Part shown: positions 28,155 to 38,445 of the stretch, in pieces
Layout: each line of letters opens with the position of its first letter
Numbering within the stretch: position 1 is the stretch's first letter
DNA from: Phaeobacter gallaeciensis DSM 26640
GTDB taxonomy: Bacteria; Pseudomonadota; Alphaproteobacteria; Rhodobacterales; Rhodobacteraceae
DNA length: 64,000 nt
Reading direction: 5' to 3'
NCBI RefSeq assembly: GCF_000511385.1
Contig: NC_023137.1
Location: forward strand, 15,001 to 79,000
Program-made: the position numbers and the translations under genes
Notes under the pieces: generated by a model
Told to the model about the DNA's origin: nothing
Databases searched by the model: none
Seen by the model: only the letters and a program-made list of their open reading frames with translations

Positions 28155-28200
28155 GCGCCCTCCCGGGGGGAGGGTCGGGCGCTGCCCGGCTGTGCCGGGC
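28155..28200. repeat. GC-rich double hairpin between the permease genes
   Basis: CCCTCCC (28158-28164)/GGGAGGG (28168-28174) lies inside an outer GCGCCC (28155-28160)/GGGCGC (28177-28182). A second stem GCCCGGC (28184-28190)/GCCGGGC (28194-28200) follows. There is no U-run. It interrupts an otherwise tightly coupled operon and resembles intergenic GC palindromes that recur in Rhodobacterales. It may stabilise or attenuate mRNA. Confidence 0.55.
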
Positions 28201-28221
28201 ATAAGGGAGAAATGTGGTTTG

Positions 28222-29169
<948 letters not shown>

Positions 29170-29365
29170 TGGCGGCAGGTTAGGGGGGCGCTGGGCGCGG
29201 GTCCAGAGCGGCCAAGCCCTGAGCTGGAGAAAACGGCAAAAACATTTATTTCACAGCGTCCTAGCATGATCGTAAAAGGCGAAGATGTGCGGCTATCGCG
29301 CGGCGGCTGCTGCTGTTGGATCTGCGGGGTTTGGCGCAGCACTGTTCCGCGCTATCTCTGGGCGC

Positions 29366-30550
29366 ATGACACAAGTCCCTGCTGCTCCCGCTCTGTCTGC
29401 CACCGCTGATGCGGTCCCGCCCTCCAGCCCGCTGGAGGCGCCGATTTTTATTGGCTCTGAGATCTATCGTGGGTCCAGCTATAGGCGGATGCACCCGCTT
29501 CGGGTGCCGCGCGTGTCCACTGTGATGGATCTGACACGGGCGCTGGGCTGGTTGCCGTCGGCGCAGTATCAGACCTCGCCCCGCGCGAAACCGGCGGCGT
29601 TGGAACGCTGGCATAGCGCGGAGTATATCGCCGCGCTTCAGGCGGCGGAGCGGGCGCAGGCGGTGAGTGATGAGGTGAAGGCGCGACATCATATCGGAAC
29701 GATTTCCAATCCGGTGTTCCCGGAGATTTTCCGCAGGCCGGCCACGGCGGCGGGCGGGTCGATCCTCGCGGGGGAGCGGTTGGCGGCAGGGGGCGTGATC
29801 TACAACCCGGCGGGGGGCACTCATCACGGGATGCCGGATCGGGCCAATGGGTTTTGCTATCTCAATGATCCGGTGCTGGCGATGCTGTCGCTGCGCCATC
29901 ACGGCGCGCAGCGGATTGCCTATGTGGACATCGATGCTCATCATGCGGATGGGGTCGAGCATGGTTTTGTTGGCGATCCCGATGTGCTGATGATTTCAAC
30001 CCATGAGGAGAACCTCTGGCCCAAGACCGGCCAGCTGGCTGATGATGCGGGCGGTAGCGCGCTGAACCTGCCGGTGCCACGCGGGTTCAACGATAGCGAG
30101 ATGGCCTATATCCTTGAGGAGCTGATCCTGCCTGCGGTGGCAGATTTTGCGCCGGATGCGGTGGTCCTGCAATGCGGGGCGGATGCGGTTACCGAGGATC
30201 CGTTGGCGCATCTGGACCTGTCCAACACGGCACATTGGTCGGTGGTTGCGGCGCTGCGACCACTTGCGCCGCGCTATCTGGTGCTGGGCGGGGGCGGGTA
30301 TAACCCCTGGTCGGTCGGGCGGCTTTGGACCGGGGTGTGGGCGACCCTGAACGGGCATGAGATCCCCGATCGTCTGCCACCAACGGCTGAAGAGGTCCTG
30401 CGCGGGCTTGAGTTCAAGGGGCACCGTCTGGGACGCAACCCACCGGAGCATTGGTTCACAACCTTGCGGGATACGCCCCGCCCCGGCCCTGTGCGGGATC
30501 AGATCCGGGAGTCGGTGGCGCTGCTGCGTCGGCGTCGTGGGCTTGGCTGA
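29366..30550 (+). CDS. Histone-deacetylase-family amidohydrolase (AcuC / acetylpolyamine-amidohydrolase-like)
   Basis: 394 residues from the ATG at 29366; the frame is open back to 29285, so the start is uncertain. The arginase-deacetylase fold is clear. The catalytic pair is in NPAGGTHHGMPDRANGFCYLND, the zinc ligands D190 and H192 are in AYVDIDAHHADGVEHGF, and the loop QCGADAVTEDPLAHLDLSN and the tyrosine turn LVLGGGGYNPW are intact. These enzymes remove acetyl groups from acetyl-lysine, acetyl-polyamines or similar amides. The gene lies on the opposite strand inside the ABC transporter locus, between the binding protein and the permeases. This suggests that the imported compound is N-acetylated. 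AcuC-type deacetylation of acetyl-CoA synthetase is the alternative. Confidence 0.88.
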   Translation: MTQVPAAPALSATADAVPPSSPLEAPIFIGSEIYRGSSYRRMHPLRVPRVSTVMDLTRALGWLPSAQYQTSPRAKPAALERWHSAEYIAALQAAERAQAVSDEVKARHHIGTISNPVFPEIFRRPATAAGGSILAGERLAAGGVIYNPAGGTHHGMPDRANGFCYLNDPVLAMLSLRHHGAQRIAYVDIDAHHADGVEHGFVGDPDVLMISTHEENLWPKTGQLADDAGGSALNLPVPRGFNDSEMAYILEELILPAVADFAPDAVVLQCGADAVTEDPLAHLDLSNTAHWSVVAALRPLAPRYLVLGGGGYNPWSVGRLWTGVWATLNGHEIPDRLPPTAEEVLRGLEFKGHRLGRNPPEHWFTTLRDTPRPGPVRDQIRESVALLRRRRGLG

Positions 30551-30564
30551 GAGGTTGCCAATAG

Positions 30565-30594
30565 ACAACAGCGCCCGGTCCGGGCCGCTGTTGT
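30565..30594. terminator. Bidirectional terminator between deacetylase and binding-protein genes
   Basis: ACAACAGCG (30565-30573) pairs with CGCTGTTGT (30586-30594), and an inner CCCG/CGGG stem extends it with one bulge. TTTC follows on the + strand. It lies 15 nt after the deacetylase stop and 28 nt after the stop of the convergent binding-protein gene. Confidence 0.7.
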
Positions 30595-30621
30595 TTCGGC
30601 TCTAATACAGGGGGTTTCGGC

Positions 30622-32100
30622 CTATTTTGCCCAGCTGACTCCGGTCAGGTCAGTGGCCTGTGTCGGGGCATTGGCCCAGAGCCCTTGCAAATCCGCCTTG
30701 GCCACGCTGAGTGCGGCGAGCTGGAACAGGAAGACGTTTACATGGTCCTGCGCGATGATCTCCTGCGCCTGTTGCAGCATCTTGGTGCGGGCGTTGGGAT
30801 CGGTGGTGCCGGTCAGCTCTGCCATCAGATCCTGAAAGGCGGCGTTGTCATACTGGAAGTAGTAGTCGGGCCGGGCGTAAATGCCGATATCCATCGGTTC
30901 GGTGTGGCTGACGATAGACAGGCCAAAATTCTTGCCCCGGAACACCGTCTCCAGCCACTGCGCCCATTCCACATTGATGATCTCGGCGGTGATGCCGACC
31001 TCGGCCAGTTGCGCGGCGATGATCTCTCCCCCCCGGCGGGCGTAGGACGGCGGCGGCAGGTGCAGCGTGGTGGTGAACCCATCGGCAAAGCCCGCCTCAG
31101 CCAGCAGCGCGCGGGCCTTCTCCGGGTCATGGGCGCTGGTGCCAGTTAGATCCACATAGGCCGGGTTGTGGGGGGCGAAATGACTGCCGATCGGGGTGCC
31201 GTAGCCAAACATCGCGCCATCAATGATCGCCTGACGGTCAATCGCATGGGCCACGGCGGCGCGAACCTTGGCGTTGTCGAAGGGCGCTTGTTTGTTGTTG
31301 ATCGACAGAATCGTCTCCCCCTCGGTCGAGCCGATGAGCACCCGAAACCGCGGATCGGCCTCAAACTGCGGCAGGTTCTCTGGTGCAGGGAAGGCGGAGA
31401 AGGCATCCACATCCTCGGCCATCATTGCGGCAAAGGCGGCGGTCGGATCGGAGATGAATTTGAAGGTCGCCGCACTCAGCGCCGGGGCCTCGCCCCAGTA
31501 GTCCGGGTTGCGGGCAAGGTCGATGCGGTCACCCTGCACCCAGTTGGTGAAGGTGAAGGCACCAGTGCCGACGGGGGCGGTCTTGATCGTGTCGATGCTC
31601 TCTGGCGCGACGATGACGGCGTCGCCCCATGCGAGGTTGAACAGAAGGTTGCCGTTGGGCTGTGACAGGGTGAGCTGCACCGTCAGCGGATCAATGACAT
31701 CGACGCTGGCGATATCGGCAAACAGCGCTTTCTGGGCATTTGTGCTCTCCTCGGCGCGGGCGCGGTCGAGGCTGAATTTCACATCCTCTGCATCCATTGT
31801 GGTGCCATCATGGAAGGTCACGCCGTCGTGCAGGGTGAAGGTATAGGTCAGGCCATCCTCAGATATCTCCCAGCTTTCGGCGAGGCCGGGCACAACCGCG
31901 CCATCGCTCATGAAGCGGGTCAGCCCCTCAAAGACGTTGGAATAAAGCACCTGATCGATGGCACCGGCGGCGGCGCTGGTGGGATCAAGATGCGGCGGTT
32001 CCAGTTGCAGGGCGACGGTGACGGTGTCGCGCGCGGAGGCGGCTCCCGCCAGAATGGCCAGTGCGGAACTGGCGGCAAACAGGAATGGCAGTCGTGTCAT
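30622..32100 (-). CDS. ABC transporter substrate-binding protein, family 5 (oligopeptide/nickel type)
   Basis: A 492-residue periplasmic receptor. A signal peptide ends near residue 23 (AGAASA-RDTVTVAL). Family motifs are DGLTYTFTLHDGVTFHDGTTMDAEDVKFSLDRA, the PVGTGAFTF turn, KVRAAVAHAIDRQAII and DPEKARALLAEAGF. This family carries peptides, opines, nickel chelates, glutathione and various amines, so the ligand is open. It is separated from its permeases by the oppositely oriented deacetylase gene and must have its own promoter in the 160-bp region shared with panB. Confidence 0.92.
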   Translation of the reverse strand: MTRLPFLFAASSALAILAGAASARDTVTVALQLEPPHLDPTSAAAGAIDQVLYSNVFEGLTRFMSDGAVVPGLAESWEISEDGLTYTFTLHDGVTFHDGTTMDAEDVKFSLDRARAEESTNAQKALFADIASVDVIDPLTVQLTLSQPNGNLLFNLAWGDAVIVAPESIDTIKTAPVGTGAFTFTNWVQGDRIDLARNPDYWGEAPALSAATFKFISDPTAAFAAMMAEDVDAFSAFPAPENLPQFEADPRFRVLIGSTEGETILSINNKQAPFDNAKVRAAVAHAIDRQAIIDGAMFGYGTPIGSHFAPHNPAYVDLTGTSAHDPEKARALLAEAGFADGFTTTLHLPPPSYARRGGEIIAAQLAEVGITAEIINVEWAQWLETVFRGKNFGLSIVSHTEPMDIGIYARPDYYFQYDNAAFQDLMAELTGTTDPNARTKMLQQAQEIIAQDHVNVFLFQLAALSVAKADLQGLWANAPTQATDLTGVSWAK

Positions 32101-32260
32101 CGGTGGTGTCTCCCTACTGTGATGGCCGTCTTTTGTGACCTTTCGGAAAACTGTTCCGCATTTTCCGTCAGGTAATCAAGGTTGACGGGACATTTCGCCC
32201 CCTAGAAGCGCGCAGCGTAAATTGCTAGCGGTGCGCAATGCGAACGGAGAGGACAGCATC

Positions 32261-33124
32261 ATGAGTGCAACGGCCCGCAAAATGGCACCCAATGCCGAGG
32301 ATATTCGCGCCCGCAAAGGCGGCACCCCGCTGGTGAGCCTGACTGCCTATACCACACCGATGGCGCAGTTCATGGATGGTCATTGCGATTTTGTGCTGGT
32401 GGGCGACAGTGTCGGCATGGTGCTGCATGGGCTGACGTCCACGCTGGGGGTCACGATGGAGATGATGATCTTGCACGGGCAGGCTGTGGCGCGCGGATTG
32501 AAACAGTCGATGATGGTCATCGATATGCCCTTTGCCAGTTATGAGGAAGGCCCCGCGCAGGCGTTTCGCAATGCCGCGCGGCTGATGGCGGAGACGGGCG
32601 CCGGCGCGGTGAAGCTGGAGGGTGGCGTGGAGATGGCGGAAACCATCCGCTTCCTTGTCAAACGCGGCATTCCGGTGATGGCGCATATTGGCCTGACGCC
32701 GCAGTCGATCAACACGCTTGGCGGTTACAAGGTGCAGGGCCGTGACGCGCAGGCGGAGGCGGTGCTGGCCGACGCCCATGCGGTGGCGGAGGCAGGCGCG
32801 TTTTCCGTCGTGTTGGAGAAGGTGCCGCAGGGGCTGGCGGATCGGATCACGGCGGAGGTGGCGATTCCCACCATTGGCATTGGTGCCAGTGCTGGCTGTG
32901 ATGGTCAGATCTTGGTCGTGGATGACATGCTGGGATTTTTTACCGCCTTCAAGCCGAAGTTCGTGAAACGCTATGCCGATCTCGGCCCCTTGGCAGAGGC
33001 GGCCATTTCCGAGTATGCAGCCGAGGTGCGCGCGCGCAGCTTCCCCGCGCCCGAGCATGTGTTTGCAGATCAGGCCCCGGCTGTCGCCAAGACGGCCGCG
33101 CCCAAGGCCCCGCAAAAGGACTGA
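32261..33124 (+). CDS. panB: 3-methyl-2-oxobutanoate hydroxymethyltransferase
   Basis: 287 residues, first step of pantothenate synthesis (ketoisovalerate plus methylene-tetrahydrofolate to ketopantoate). The ATG at 32261 follows GGAGAGGACAGCATC. Conserved [27 protein letters not shown] (metal-binding Asp), [31 protein letters not shown] and [21 protein letters not shown] are all present. The C-terminus has an Ala/Lys/Pro-rich tail. Only 6 nt separate it from panC. Confidence 0.96.
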   Translation: MSATARKMAPNAEDIRARKGGTPLVSLTAYTTPMAQFMDGHCDFVLVGDSVGMVLHGLTSTLGVTMEMMILHGQAVARGLKQSMMVIDMPFASYEEGPAQAFRNAARLMAETGAGAVKLEGGVEMAETIRFLVKRGIPVMAHIGLTPQSINTLGGYKVQGRDAQAEAVLADAHAVAEAGAFSVVLEKVPQGLADRITAEVAIPTIGIGASAGCDGQILVVDDMLGFFTAFKPKFVKRYADLGPLAEAAISEYAAEVRARSFPAPEHVFADQAPAVAKTAAPKAPQKD

Positions 33125-33130
33125 CCCATC

Positions 33131-33988
33131 ATGACTGCCCCGATTCTGCGCCGCCTGAGCGATCTGCGCGCGTTGCATTCCGACTGGCGCCGCGAGGGTG
33201 CCCGTATTGGCCTGGTGCCCACCATGGGCGCGCTGCACGAGGGGCATCTGTCGCTGGTCACCGCGGCCAAGGCAGCCTGCGACCGGGTCATTGTCACGAT
33301 TTTTGTGAACCCCAAGCAGTTCAACAATGCCGAGGATCTGGCGAAATATCCCCGTACCGAGATGGCGGATGCGGAAAAGCTGGCCCCCTACGGTGTTGAT
33401 GCGATCTATGTGCCGGATCCCGATCAGATCTACCCGGAAGGCTATGCGACCACTGTGTCGGTGGCCGGTCTGACCGATGTGCTGGAGGGCGAGTTTCGCC
33501 CCGGTCATTTCGACGGGGTGGCAACGGTGGTGGCCAAGCTGTTCCTGCAAAGCGGTGCGGATGCAGCGTTTTTTGGTGAAAAGGACTATCAGCAGCTGAT
33601 GGTGGTCACCCGCATGGCGCGGGATCTGGACATTCCGATCACCGTGCAGGGCTGCGCCACCGTGCGCGAGGACTCTGGCTTGGCCATGTCGTCGCGCAAT
33701 TTGCGGCTGTCACCTGGGGCGCTGGGCAAGGCTGGGCAGCTCTATCCGGTGCTGCGGGATCTGGCGAACCAGCTGCACGACGGTGCGGATTTCGGGGATA
33801 TTGTTGCAGGCGCGCGCACCACGCTTGCGGGGGCCGGATTTGGCGAGATTGAGTATCTGGACCTGCGCTGCGCCGAAACACTGGCGCCGCTGTCCCGTCC
33901 GGATCGTCCGGCCCGTCTGCTGGTTGCGGCATGGCTGGATGGCATCAGGTTGATCGACAATATCGCTGTTAATCAACTAAATGATTAG
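33131..33988 (+). CDS. panC: Pantoate-beta-alanine ligase (pantothenate synthetase)
   Basis: 285 residues. It condenses pantoate and beta-alanine with ATP. Signature segments are VPTMGALHEGHLSLV (HIGH-like), VTIFVNPKQFNNAEDLAKYPRT, FRPGHFDGVATVVAKLF, AAFFGEKDYQQLMVV and the KMSKS-like AMSSRNLRLSP. It forms a two-gene operon with panB. Confidence 0.96.
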   Translation: MTAPILRRLSDLRALHSDWRREGARIGLVPTMGALHEGHLSLVTAAKAACDRVIVTIFVNPKQFNNAEDLAKYPRTEMADAEKLAPYGVDAIYVPDPDQIYPEGYATTVSVAGLTDVLEGEFRPGHFDGVATVVAKLFLQSGADAAFFGEKDYQQLMVVTRMARDLDIPITVQGCATVREDSGLAMSSRNLRLSPGALGKAGQLYPVLRDLANQLHDGADFGDIVAGARTTLAGAGFGEIEYLDLRCAETLAPLSRPDRPARLLVAAWLDGIRLIDNIAVNQLND

Positions 33989-34055
33989 TAGGGGCTGGTA
34001 GCGATAGCAGTTTTGCGTCTAATCTCTGCCCCAAACGACCCAGGGGAGGGGCAAG

Positions 34056-35540
34056 ATGACATATATTCTGGCGATCGATCAGGGCACGACCTCGACCAGA
34101 GCGATCCTGTTTGATGGTAAGATGCAGGCGCAGGGCTCGGCTCAGCAGGAGTTCACCCAGCATTTCCCGCAGGCGGGCTGGGTGGAGCATGACCCGGAAG
34201 ACCTGTGGTCCACAACGCTGGATGTCTGCCGCAAGGTAATGGCAGAGCAGGGCGTCACGGCGGAGGAGATTGCCGGGATCGGCATCACCAACCAGCGCGA
34301 AACGACGGTGGTCTGGGATCGTCATAGCGGCAAGCCAATCCACAATGCCATTGTCTGGCAGGACCGTCGCACCAGCCCGATCTGCGAAGAGCTGCGGGCC
34401 GCCGGGCATGAGGACAGCGTGCGGCAGAAAACCGGCCTGCTGCTGGATCCCTATTTCTCGGGTACCAAGCTGAAATGGATTCTGGACACGGTGCCGGATG
34501 CGCGCGCGCGGGCTGAGGCCGGGGATCTGCTGTTCGGGACCGTCGACAGTTTCCTGATCTGGCGCCTTACGGGTGGTGCGTCGCATGTGACTGATGCCAC
34601 CAATGCCGCGCGGACTCTGATGTATGATATCCGCAAGGGCCGTTGGAGCAGCGAGATCTGTGGCTTCCTCGGTGTGCCGCGTGACATGCTGCCTGAGGTG
34701 AAGGACTGCGCCGCTGATTTCGGCACCACCAAGGCAGAGTTTCTGGGCGGCGAGATTGCCATTCTGGGGGTGGCTGGCGATCAGCAGGCCGCCACGATCG
34801 GACAGGCCTGTTTCCAGCCGGGGATGATGAAATCGACCTATGGAACGGGATGTTTTGCATTGCTGAACACCGGTGATACGCCGGTTGTGTCGCAAAACCG
34901 GATGCTGACCACCATCGCCTATCAGCTGAATGGCGCGCCGACCTATGCGCTGGAGGGTTCGATCTTTATCGCGGGTGCGGCGGTGCAATGGCTGCGGGAC
35001 GGGCTTGGGATTATCGGCTCGGCGCAGGAAAGCGGTGCCCTGGCGCGCAATGCCGATCCGGGGCAGGACGTCATTCTTGTGCCGGCCTTTACCGGGCTTG
35101 GTGCGCCGTATTGGAAACCGGATTGCCGGGGCGGCATGTTTGGTCTGACCCGCAATTCGGGACCGGCGGAATTTGCCCGGGCCGCCTTGCAGAGCGTTGC
35201 CTATCAGACCCGCGATCTGTGGGAAGCCATGCGGGCGGATTGGGACGGAGAGAGCCTGGTAACCCTGCGGGTGGATGGCGGCATGAGTGCCAGCAATTGG
35301 ACCATGCAGAGCCTTGCGGACCTATTGGGCGCTGCGGTGGACCGTCCGGTGATGCAGGAAACCACCGCGCTGGGTGCGGCCTGGCTGGCGGGAATGCGAG
35401 CCGGAGTCTATCCGGATCAGGCGGGCTTTGCCGAGACCTGGGCGCTGGATCAGCAGTTCACCCCTGAGATGGATGAGGATCGCCGCAGCGCTGCCTATGC
35501 GCGGTGGAAGCGCGCGGTTGAGGCTGTGATCGGGGTCTGA
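34056..35540 (+). CDS. glpK: Glycerol kinase
   Basis: A 494-residue FGGY-family kinase making glycerol 3-phosphate. The N-terminal phosphate motif is [17 protein letters not shown]. The glycerol-binding segment [29 protein letters not shown], the central SYGTG-like [14 protein letters not shown] and the C-terminal [20 protein letters not shown] are intact. It stands alone: no glpD, glpF or glpR lies beside it. Three hairpins follow its stop. Confidence 0.96.
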   Translation: MTYILAIDQGTTSTRAILFDGKMQAQGSAQQEFTQHFPQAGWVEHDPEDLWSTTLDVCRKVMAEQGVTAEEIAGIGITNQRETTVVWDRHSGKPIHNAIVWQDRRTSPICEELRAAGHEDSVRQKTGLLLDPYFSGTKLKWILDTVPDARARAEAGDLLFGTVDSFLIWRLTGGASHVTDATNAARTLMYDIRKGRWSSEICGFLGVPRDMLPEVKDCAADFGTTKAEFLGGEIAILGVAGDQQAATIGQACFQPGMMKSTYGTGCFALLNTGDTPVVSQNRMLTTIAYQLNGAPTYALEGSIFIAGAAVQWLRDGLGIIGSAQESGALARNADPGQDVILVPAFTGLGAPYWKPDCRGGMFGLTRNSGPAEFARAALQSVAYQTRDLWEAMRADWDGESLVTLRVDGGMSASNWTMQSLADLLGAAVDRPVMQETTALGAAWLAGMRAGVYPDQAGFAETWALDQQFTPEMDEDRRSAAYARWKRAVEAVIGV

Positions 35541-35549
35541 GGCGCTGCC

Positions 35550-35631
35550 GCAGGCGGGGGCTCCCGCCTGCCCCGCCACAGTCGTGGACTGTGCCTGCAC
35601 AGTTGGGGGTGGCGCCGCGCGATGCGCGGCG
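35550..35631. terminator. Triple hairpin between convergent glpK and monooxygenase genes
   Basis: Three perfect stems lie in a row in the 112-bp gap: GCAGGCGGG/CCCGCCTGC (35550-35558/35563-35571), CACAGTC/GACTGTG (35577-35583/35587-35593) and CGCCGCGC/GCGCGGCG (35613-35620/35624-35631). The last is followed by TTCTCGTT on the + strand. Together they probably form a bidirectional transcription barrier. Confidence 0.6.
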
Positions 35632-35652
35632 TTCTCGTTGCTGAGAGGCGCG

Positions 35653-36918
35653 TCAGTCGCCTGAGGTGAGGCGACTGCCTGCGGGTATGGTGCGCGGGCG
35701 GGCGTTCAGCTCTTCAATCGAGAAGCCGGCGATGGATTTGTATTTTGCGGCGTGGGCGGCAAGCTCCGCCTGAGGGATTACTTCGCCTATATCGCTGAAG
35801 TCCCCACCACAGAGGTCTTCGACCTGTTGCAGCACGCCGTCGGGGCCACCGCCTGCGCGATTGGCCAGAGCGACGGCGGTTGTTACCGGGCGGACCGCCG
35901 CCTCATAGGTGCTCAGGGCCTGAGGTGTGACGCCATGGGCCAGCATCTGCGCGCCGATGATACGGGCATCGACGATGGCTTGGCTGGCACCGTTGGAACC
36001 TACGGGGTAGGTTGGATGGGCGGCGTCTCCAATCAGGCTGACAGGTCCATCCTGCCAGCGGGGCAGCGGGTCGCGATCCACCATTGGGTATTCGTAGACG
36101 ATCTCAGCCCCGTTGATCAGCGCCGGGACGTTGATCCAGTCGAATTGCCAGTTGGCAAAATCAGGCAGGAAATCACGGATGTCGGCGGCGCGGTTCCAGC
36201 TTTCGCGGTTCCAGTGCGCGGATGGGTCGAACTGTTTTTCCGCGATCCAGTTGATGGTGGTGATGCCTGTATTGTCTGGCGCGCTGATGGGGTAGGCGAC
36301 AAGGCGCAGCTGGTCGTGACCGATCATCGCCATGGCCGGGCCGCGGTGAAAGGCGGGGGCACGGGTGGTGGCGCGCCAGAGGATACGGCCATTCCAGATC
36401 GGCGCGCCCTCATCCGGGTACATCTGAGCGCGGATGGCGGAGTGGATCCCATCGGCGGCGATCAGCAGATCACCACGGGCGGAGCGGTCGCCCTCAAGGT
36501 GCAGGCAGGCGCCCTGATCCGAGGTGTCGAAGCCAGTGGCGCGTGCGCCTGTTGTGAGGACGCCATCGCCTGCGCGCGCTAGCAGCGCGTGGTAAAGCAT
36601 CATCTGCAACGCGCCGCGATGGACGGAAAACTGTGGCCAGCTGTAGCCTGCGGCCTCGCCGCGCGGCTCCTCCCAGATGGTCTTGCCCAGTTTGGAGTAA
36701 AATCCCAGCTGGCGGGTGCGCACACCGATGGCGGAGAGCTCGGCCTCAAGCCCCAGATCAAAGAGTTCGCGCACCGCATTGGGTTGCAGATTGATGCCGA
36801 CGCCCATCGGCTTCAGCGTTTCTGTGGCCTCATAGATGTGAAAGGGCACGCCCAATTCGTGCAGGGTGAGGCCAAGTGTCAGCCCGGCGATCCCTGCGCC
36901 TGCAATCATCACCGTCAT
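35653..36918 (-). CDS. FAD-dependent monooxygenase, PhzS/salicylate-hydroxylase type
   Basis: A 421-residue class A flavoprotein monooxygenase. The N-terminal GxGxxG is IAGAGIAGLTLGLTLHELG, the DG motif is LIAADGIHSAIRAQ, and the GD motif is SLIGDAAHPTYPVGSNGASQAIVDA. The stretches GVGINLQPNAVREL, EEPRGEAAGYSWPQFSVHRGALQMM and VAYPIS recall the phenazine-modifying enzyme PhzS of Pseudomonas. No phenazine genes are nearby, so the substrate is another aromatic or is unknown. Apparently monocistronic. Confidence 0.87.
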   Translation of the reverse strand: MTVMIAGAGIAGLTLGLTLHELGVPFHIYEATETLKPMGVGINLQPNAVRELFDLGLEAELSAIGVRTRQLGFYSKLGKTIWEEPRGEAAGYSWPQFSVHRGALQMMLYHALLARAGDGVLTTGARATGFDTSDQGACLHLEGDRSARGDLLIAADGIHSAIRAQMYPDEGAPIWNGRILWRATTRAPAFHRGPAMAMIGHDQLRLVAYPISAPDNTGITTINWIAEKQFDPSAHWNRESWNRAADIRDFLPDFANWQFDWINVPALINGAEIVYEYPMVDRDPLPRWQDGPVSLIGDAAHPTYPVGSNGASQAIVDARIIGAQMLAHGVTPQALSTYEAAVRPVTTAVALANRAGGGPDGVLQQVEDLCGGDFSDIGEVIPQAELAAHAAKYKSIAGFSIEELNARPRTIPAGSRLTSGD

Positions 36919-37020
36919 CTGGCTCTCCCCGTTTCTGCGCGCTTGGCGGCATTAGAACCATGATGCGAGCGACGGAACAAGATGGGGAAATGCCGCGGTT
37001 AGAGCCTGATATCTGCGCGT

Positions 37021-37569
37021 CTACCCGTCCTCATTGCTGCCGAGGCTGAGGTCTGGGCCGAAGATCACGTCGGAGTAGTTGTTGAGATAGATTTTGAGCC
37101 AGGGGGTAAAGCGATCCGGGTGGCGCTGCACCTCGGCCAGAAGATCATGATAGTCGACCCAGCGGGTCTCCATCACTTCTTCGGGGTTGGGCGCCAGTTC
37201 TGGCGCGCGGTGCGCATGGGCGAGAAAGACATCCACCACCTCATGTTCGATCAGCCCGTTACCGACATCGGCACGGTATTCCAGATGGTGACGGAACTCG
37301 GGATAAAGCCCGGTGATGCCCAGTTCCTCTTCCATGCGGCGGACCGCGCAGGCCGAGGAGGCCTCACCCCATTGCGGGTGGGTACAGCAAGTGTTCGCCC
37401 AGAGACCGGGGGTATGATATTTGCCGAGCGCGCGGCGTTGCATCAGGATCTCGCCGCCCTTCACCACAAAGACCGAGACGGCCTTGTGCTTCAGCCCCTG
37501 TTCATGGGCGGCCAATTTGTCAACTGGCGTCAGGGTGCCATTCACCCAGGCGGGGATCTTGTGGGTCAT
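37021..37569 (-). CDS. idi: Isopentenyl-diphosphate delta-isomerase, type I
   Basis: A 182-residue Nudix-fold enzyme that interconverts isopentenyl and dimethylallyl diphosphate. The ATG at 37569 gives the normal N-terminus MTHKIPAWVNG; earlier in-frame starts are less likely. The active-site cysteine is in WANTCCTHPQWGE, the Nudix-like helix is ACAVRRMEEELGI, and the catalytic glutamate is in GLIEHEVVDVFLA. Bacteria with the MEP pathway use Idi to balance precursors for quinones and pigments. Confidence 0.94.
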   Translation of the reverse strand: MTHKIPAWVNGTLTPVDKLAAHEQGLKHKAVSVFVVKGGEILMQRRALGKYHTPGLWANTCCTHPQWGEASSACAVRRMEEELGITGLYPEFRHHLEYRADVGNGLIEHEVVDVFLAHAHRAPELAPNPEEVMETRWVDYHDLLAEVQRHPDRFTPWLKIYLNNYSDVIFGPDLSLGSNEDG

Positions 37570-37773
37570 TGCAGAAACTCGCAAGGATTGAGCAAGGAGG
37601 CGGGCGGCCAAGCCATCAGGCCGGGCGCGCGACATCGGGCAGATATGGTGGTCATCAGTCGGAGATCAATCCCACAAACGAGGCTGCCCGGATCGGCGGG
37701 TGAGTGGATGCAGGGGCCAAAGGCCCGCGCGGGACGGTCAATATCTCAGAGAAATGTGAAAATCAATTGTGCG

Positions 37774-37803
37774 AAAAGCCGCGGCCGGGGGCGCGCGGCT
37801 TTT
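37774..37803 (-). terminator. Rho-independent terminator of the cytochrome c gene
   Basis: AAAAGCCGCG (37774-37783) and CGCGGCTTTT (37794-37803) form a perfect 10-bp stem with a 10-nt loop, 25 nt beyond the stop of the minus-strand cytochrome gene. The transcript ends in UUUU. The rest of 37570-37827 shows no gene. Confidence 0.8.
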
Positions 37804-37827
37804 GCCAGTTTGTCTGCATACCAAGGA

Positions 37828-38292
37828 TCAGTTGGTTGCGGTCTCTTCCGTGGTTGCTTCTGCCTCTGCTTCGGCGGCATCAGCTGGCCCATGCATTGCG
37901 AGGAACGCGTAAATGTCTTCCGCGCCTTTCTTCAGGCGGAAGGACATTTTGGACTTCGCTTTCTTGTCGCCGAGAGTCTCGCGCAAGAAGGCTTTGGGGT
38001 CGGCGGTATAGGCAGCGAAGGAGGCTTCGTCCCAAGCCAGGCCTGCTTCGCCGGCGGCAACCATGTCCTTGCCGTATTTGTAGCCCTCATAGGTGCCGGC
38101 GGTGCGGCCTACGACGCCCCAGAGGTTCGGGCCGGTTTTGCCGCCCTTGACGATCACGTCACCGCTGTCGGAGACAACCATGTGGCAGGATTTGCATTTG
38201 TTGAAGCCCTTTTCGCCCTTGTCGGCATCGCCTTCGGCAAAGGCGGGGGCCGCAATCAGGCCCAGGGCCGCTACAGCAGTCAGAAGTTTCAT
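37828..38292 (-). CDS. Periplasmic c-type cytochrome (class I, c2/c550-like)
   Basis: 154 residues. A signal peptide ends at A19 (IAAPAFA-EGD). The single haem site is C33-K-S-C36-H37. GPNLWGVVGRTAGTYEGYKYG is the usual class I segment, and the axial methionine is probably in KAKSKMSFRL. The C-terminus has an acidic Ala/Glu/Thr tail (AEAEAEATTEETATN). It resembles cytochrome c2/c550, which carries electrons between the bc1 complex and oxidases or a photosystem. A strong ribosome site (TTGGAG) and a dedicated terminator suggest a single-gene transcript. Confidence 0.9.
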   Translation of the reverse strand: MKLLTAVAALGLIAAPAFAEGDADKGEKGFNKCKSCHMVVSDSGDVIVKGGKTGPNLWGVVGRTAGTYEGYKYGKDMVAAGEAGLAWDEASFAAYTADPKAFLRETLGDKKAKSKMSFRLKKGAEDIYAFLAMHGPADAAEAEAEATTEETATN

Positions 38293-38445
38293 TTCGCTTG
38301 CTCCAAAATTGAGTTGGCTTGGTCAATACGCGCGTGATGCGGCGCAGAGTCAAACGGGCGTATTGCCGCGTCCTTCCTCTGCTATACGCTCAGCCCGTCC
38401 AATTGTATCTGATCTGCCTCAGGTCAAGGTGGGATGACCGAGAGA

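Noticed and set aside
29285..29365. N-terminal extension of the deacetylase
   Set aside because: Ala-rich, no ribosome site and outside the conserved fold; the ATG at 29366 is preferred, though not proven.
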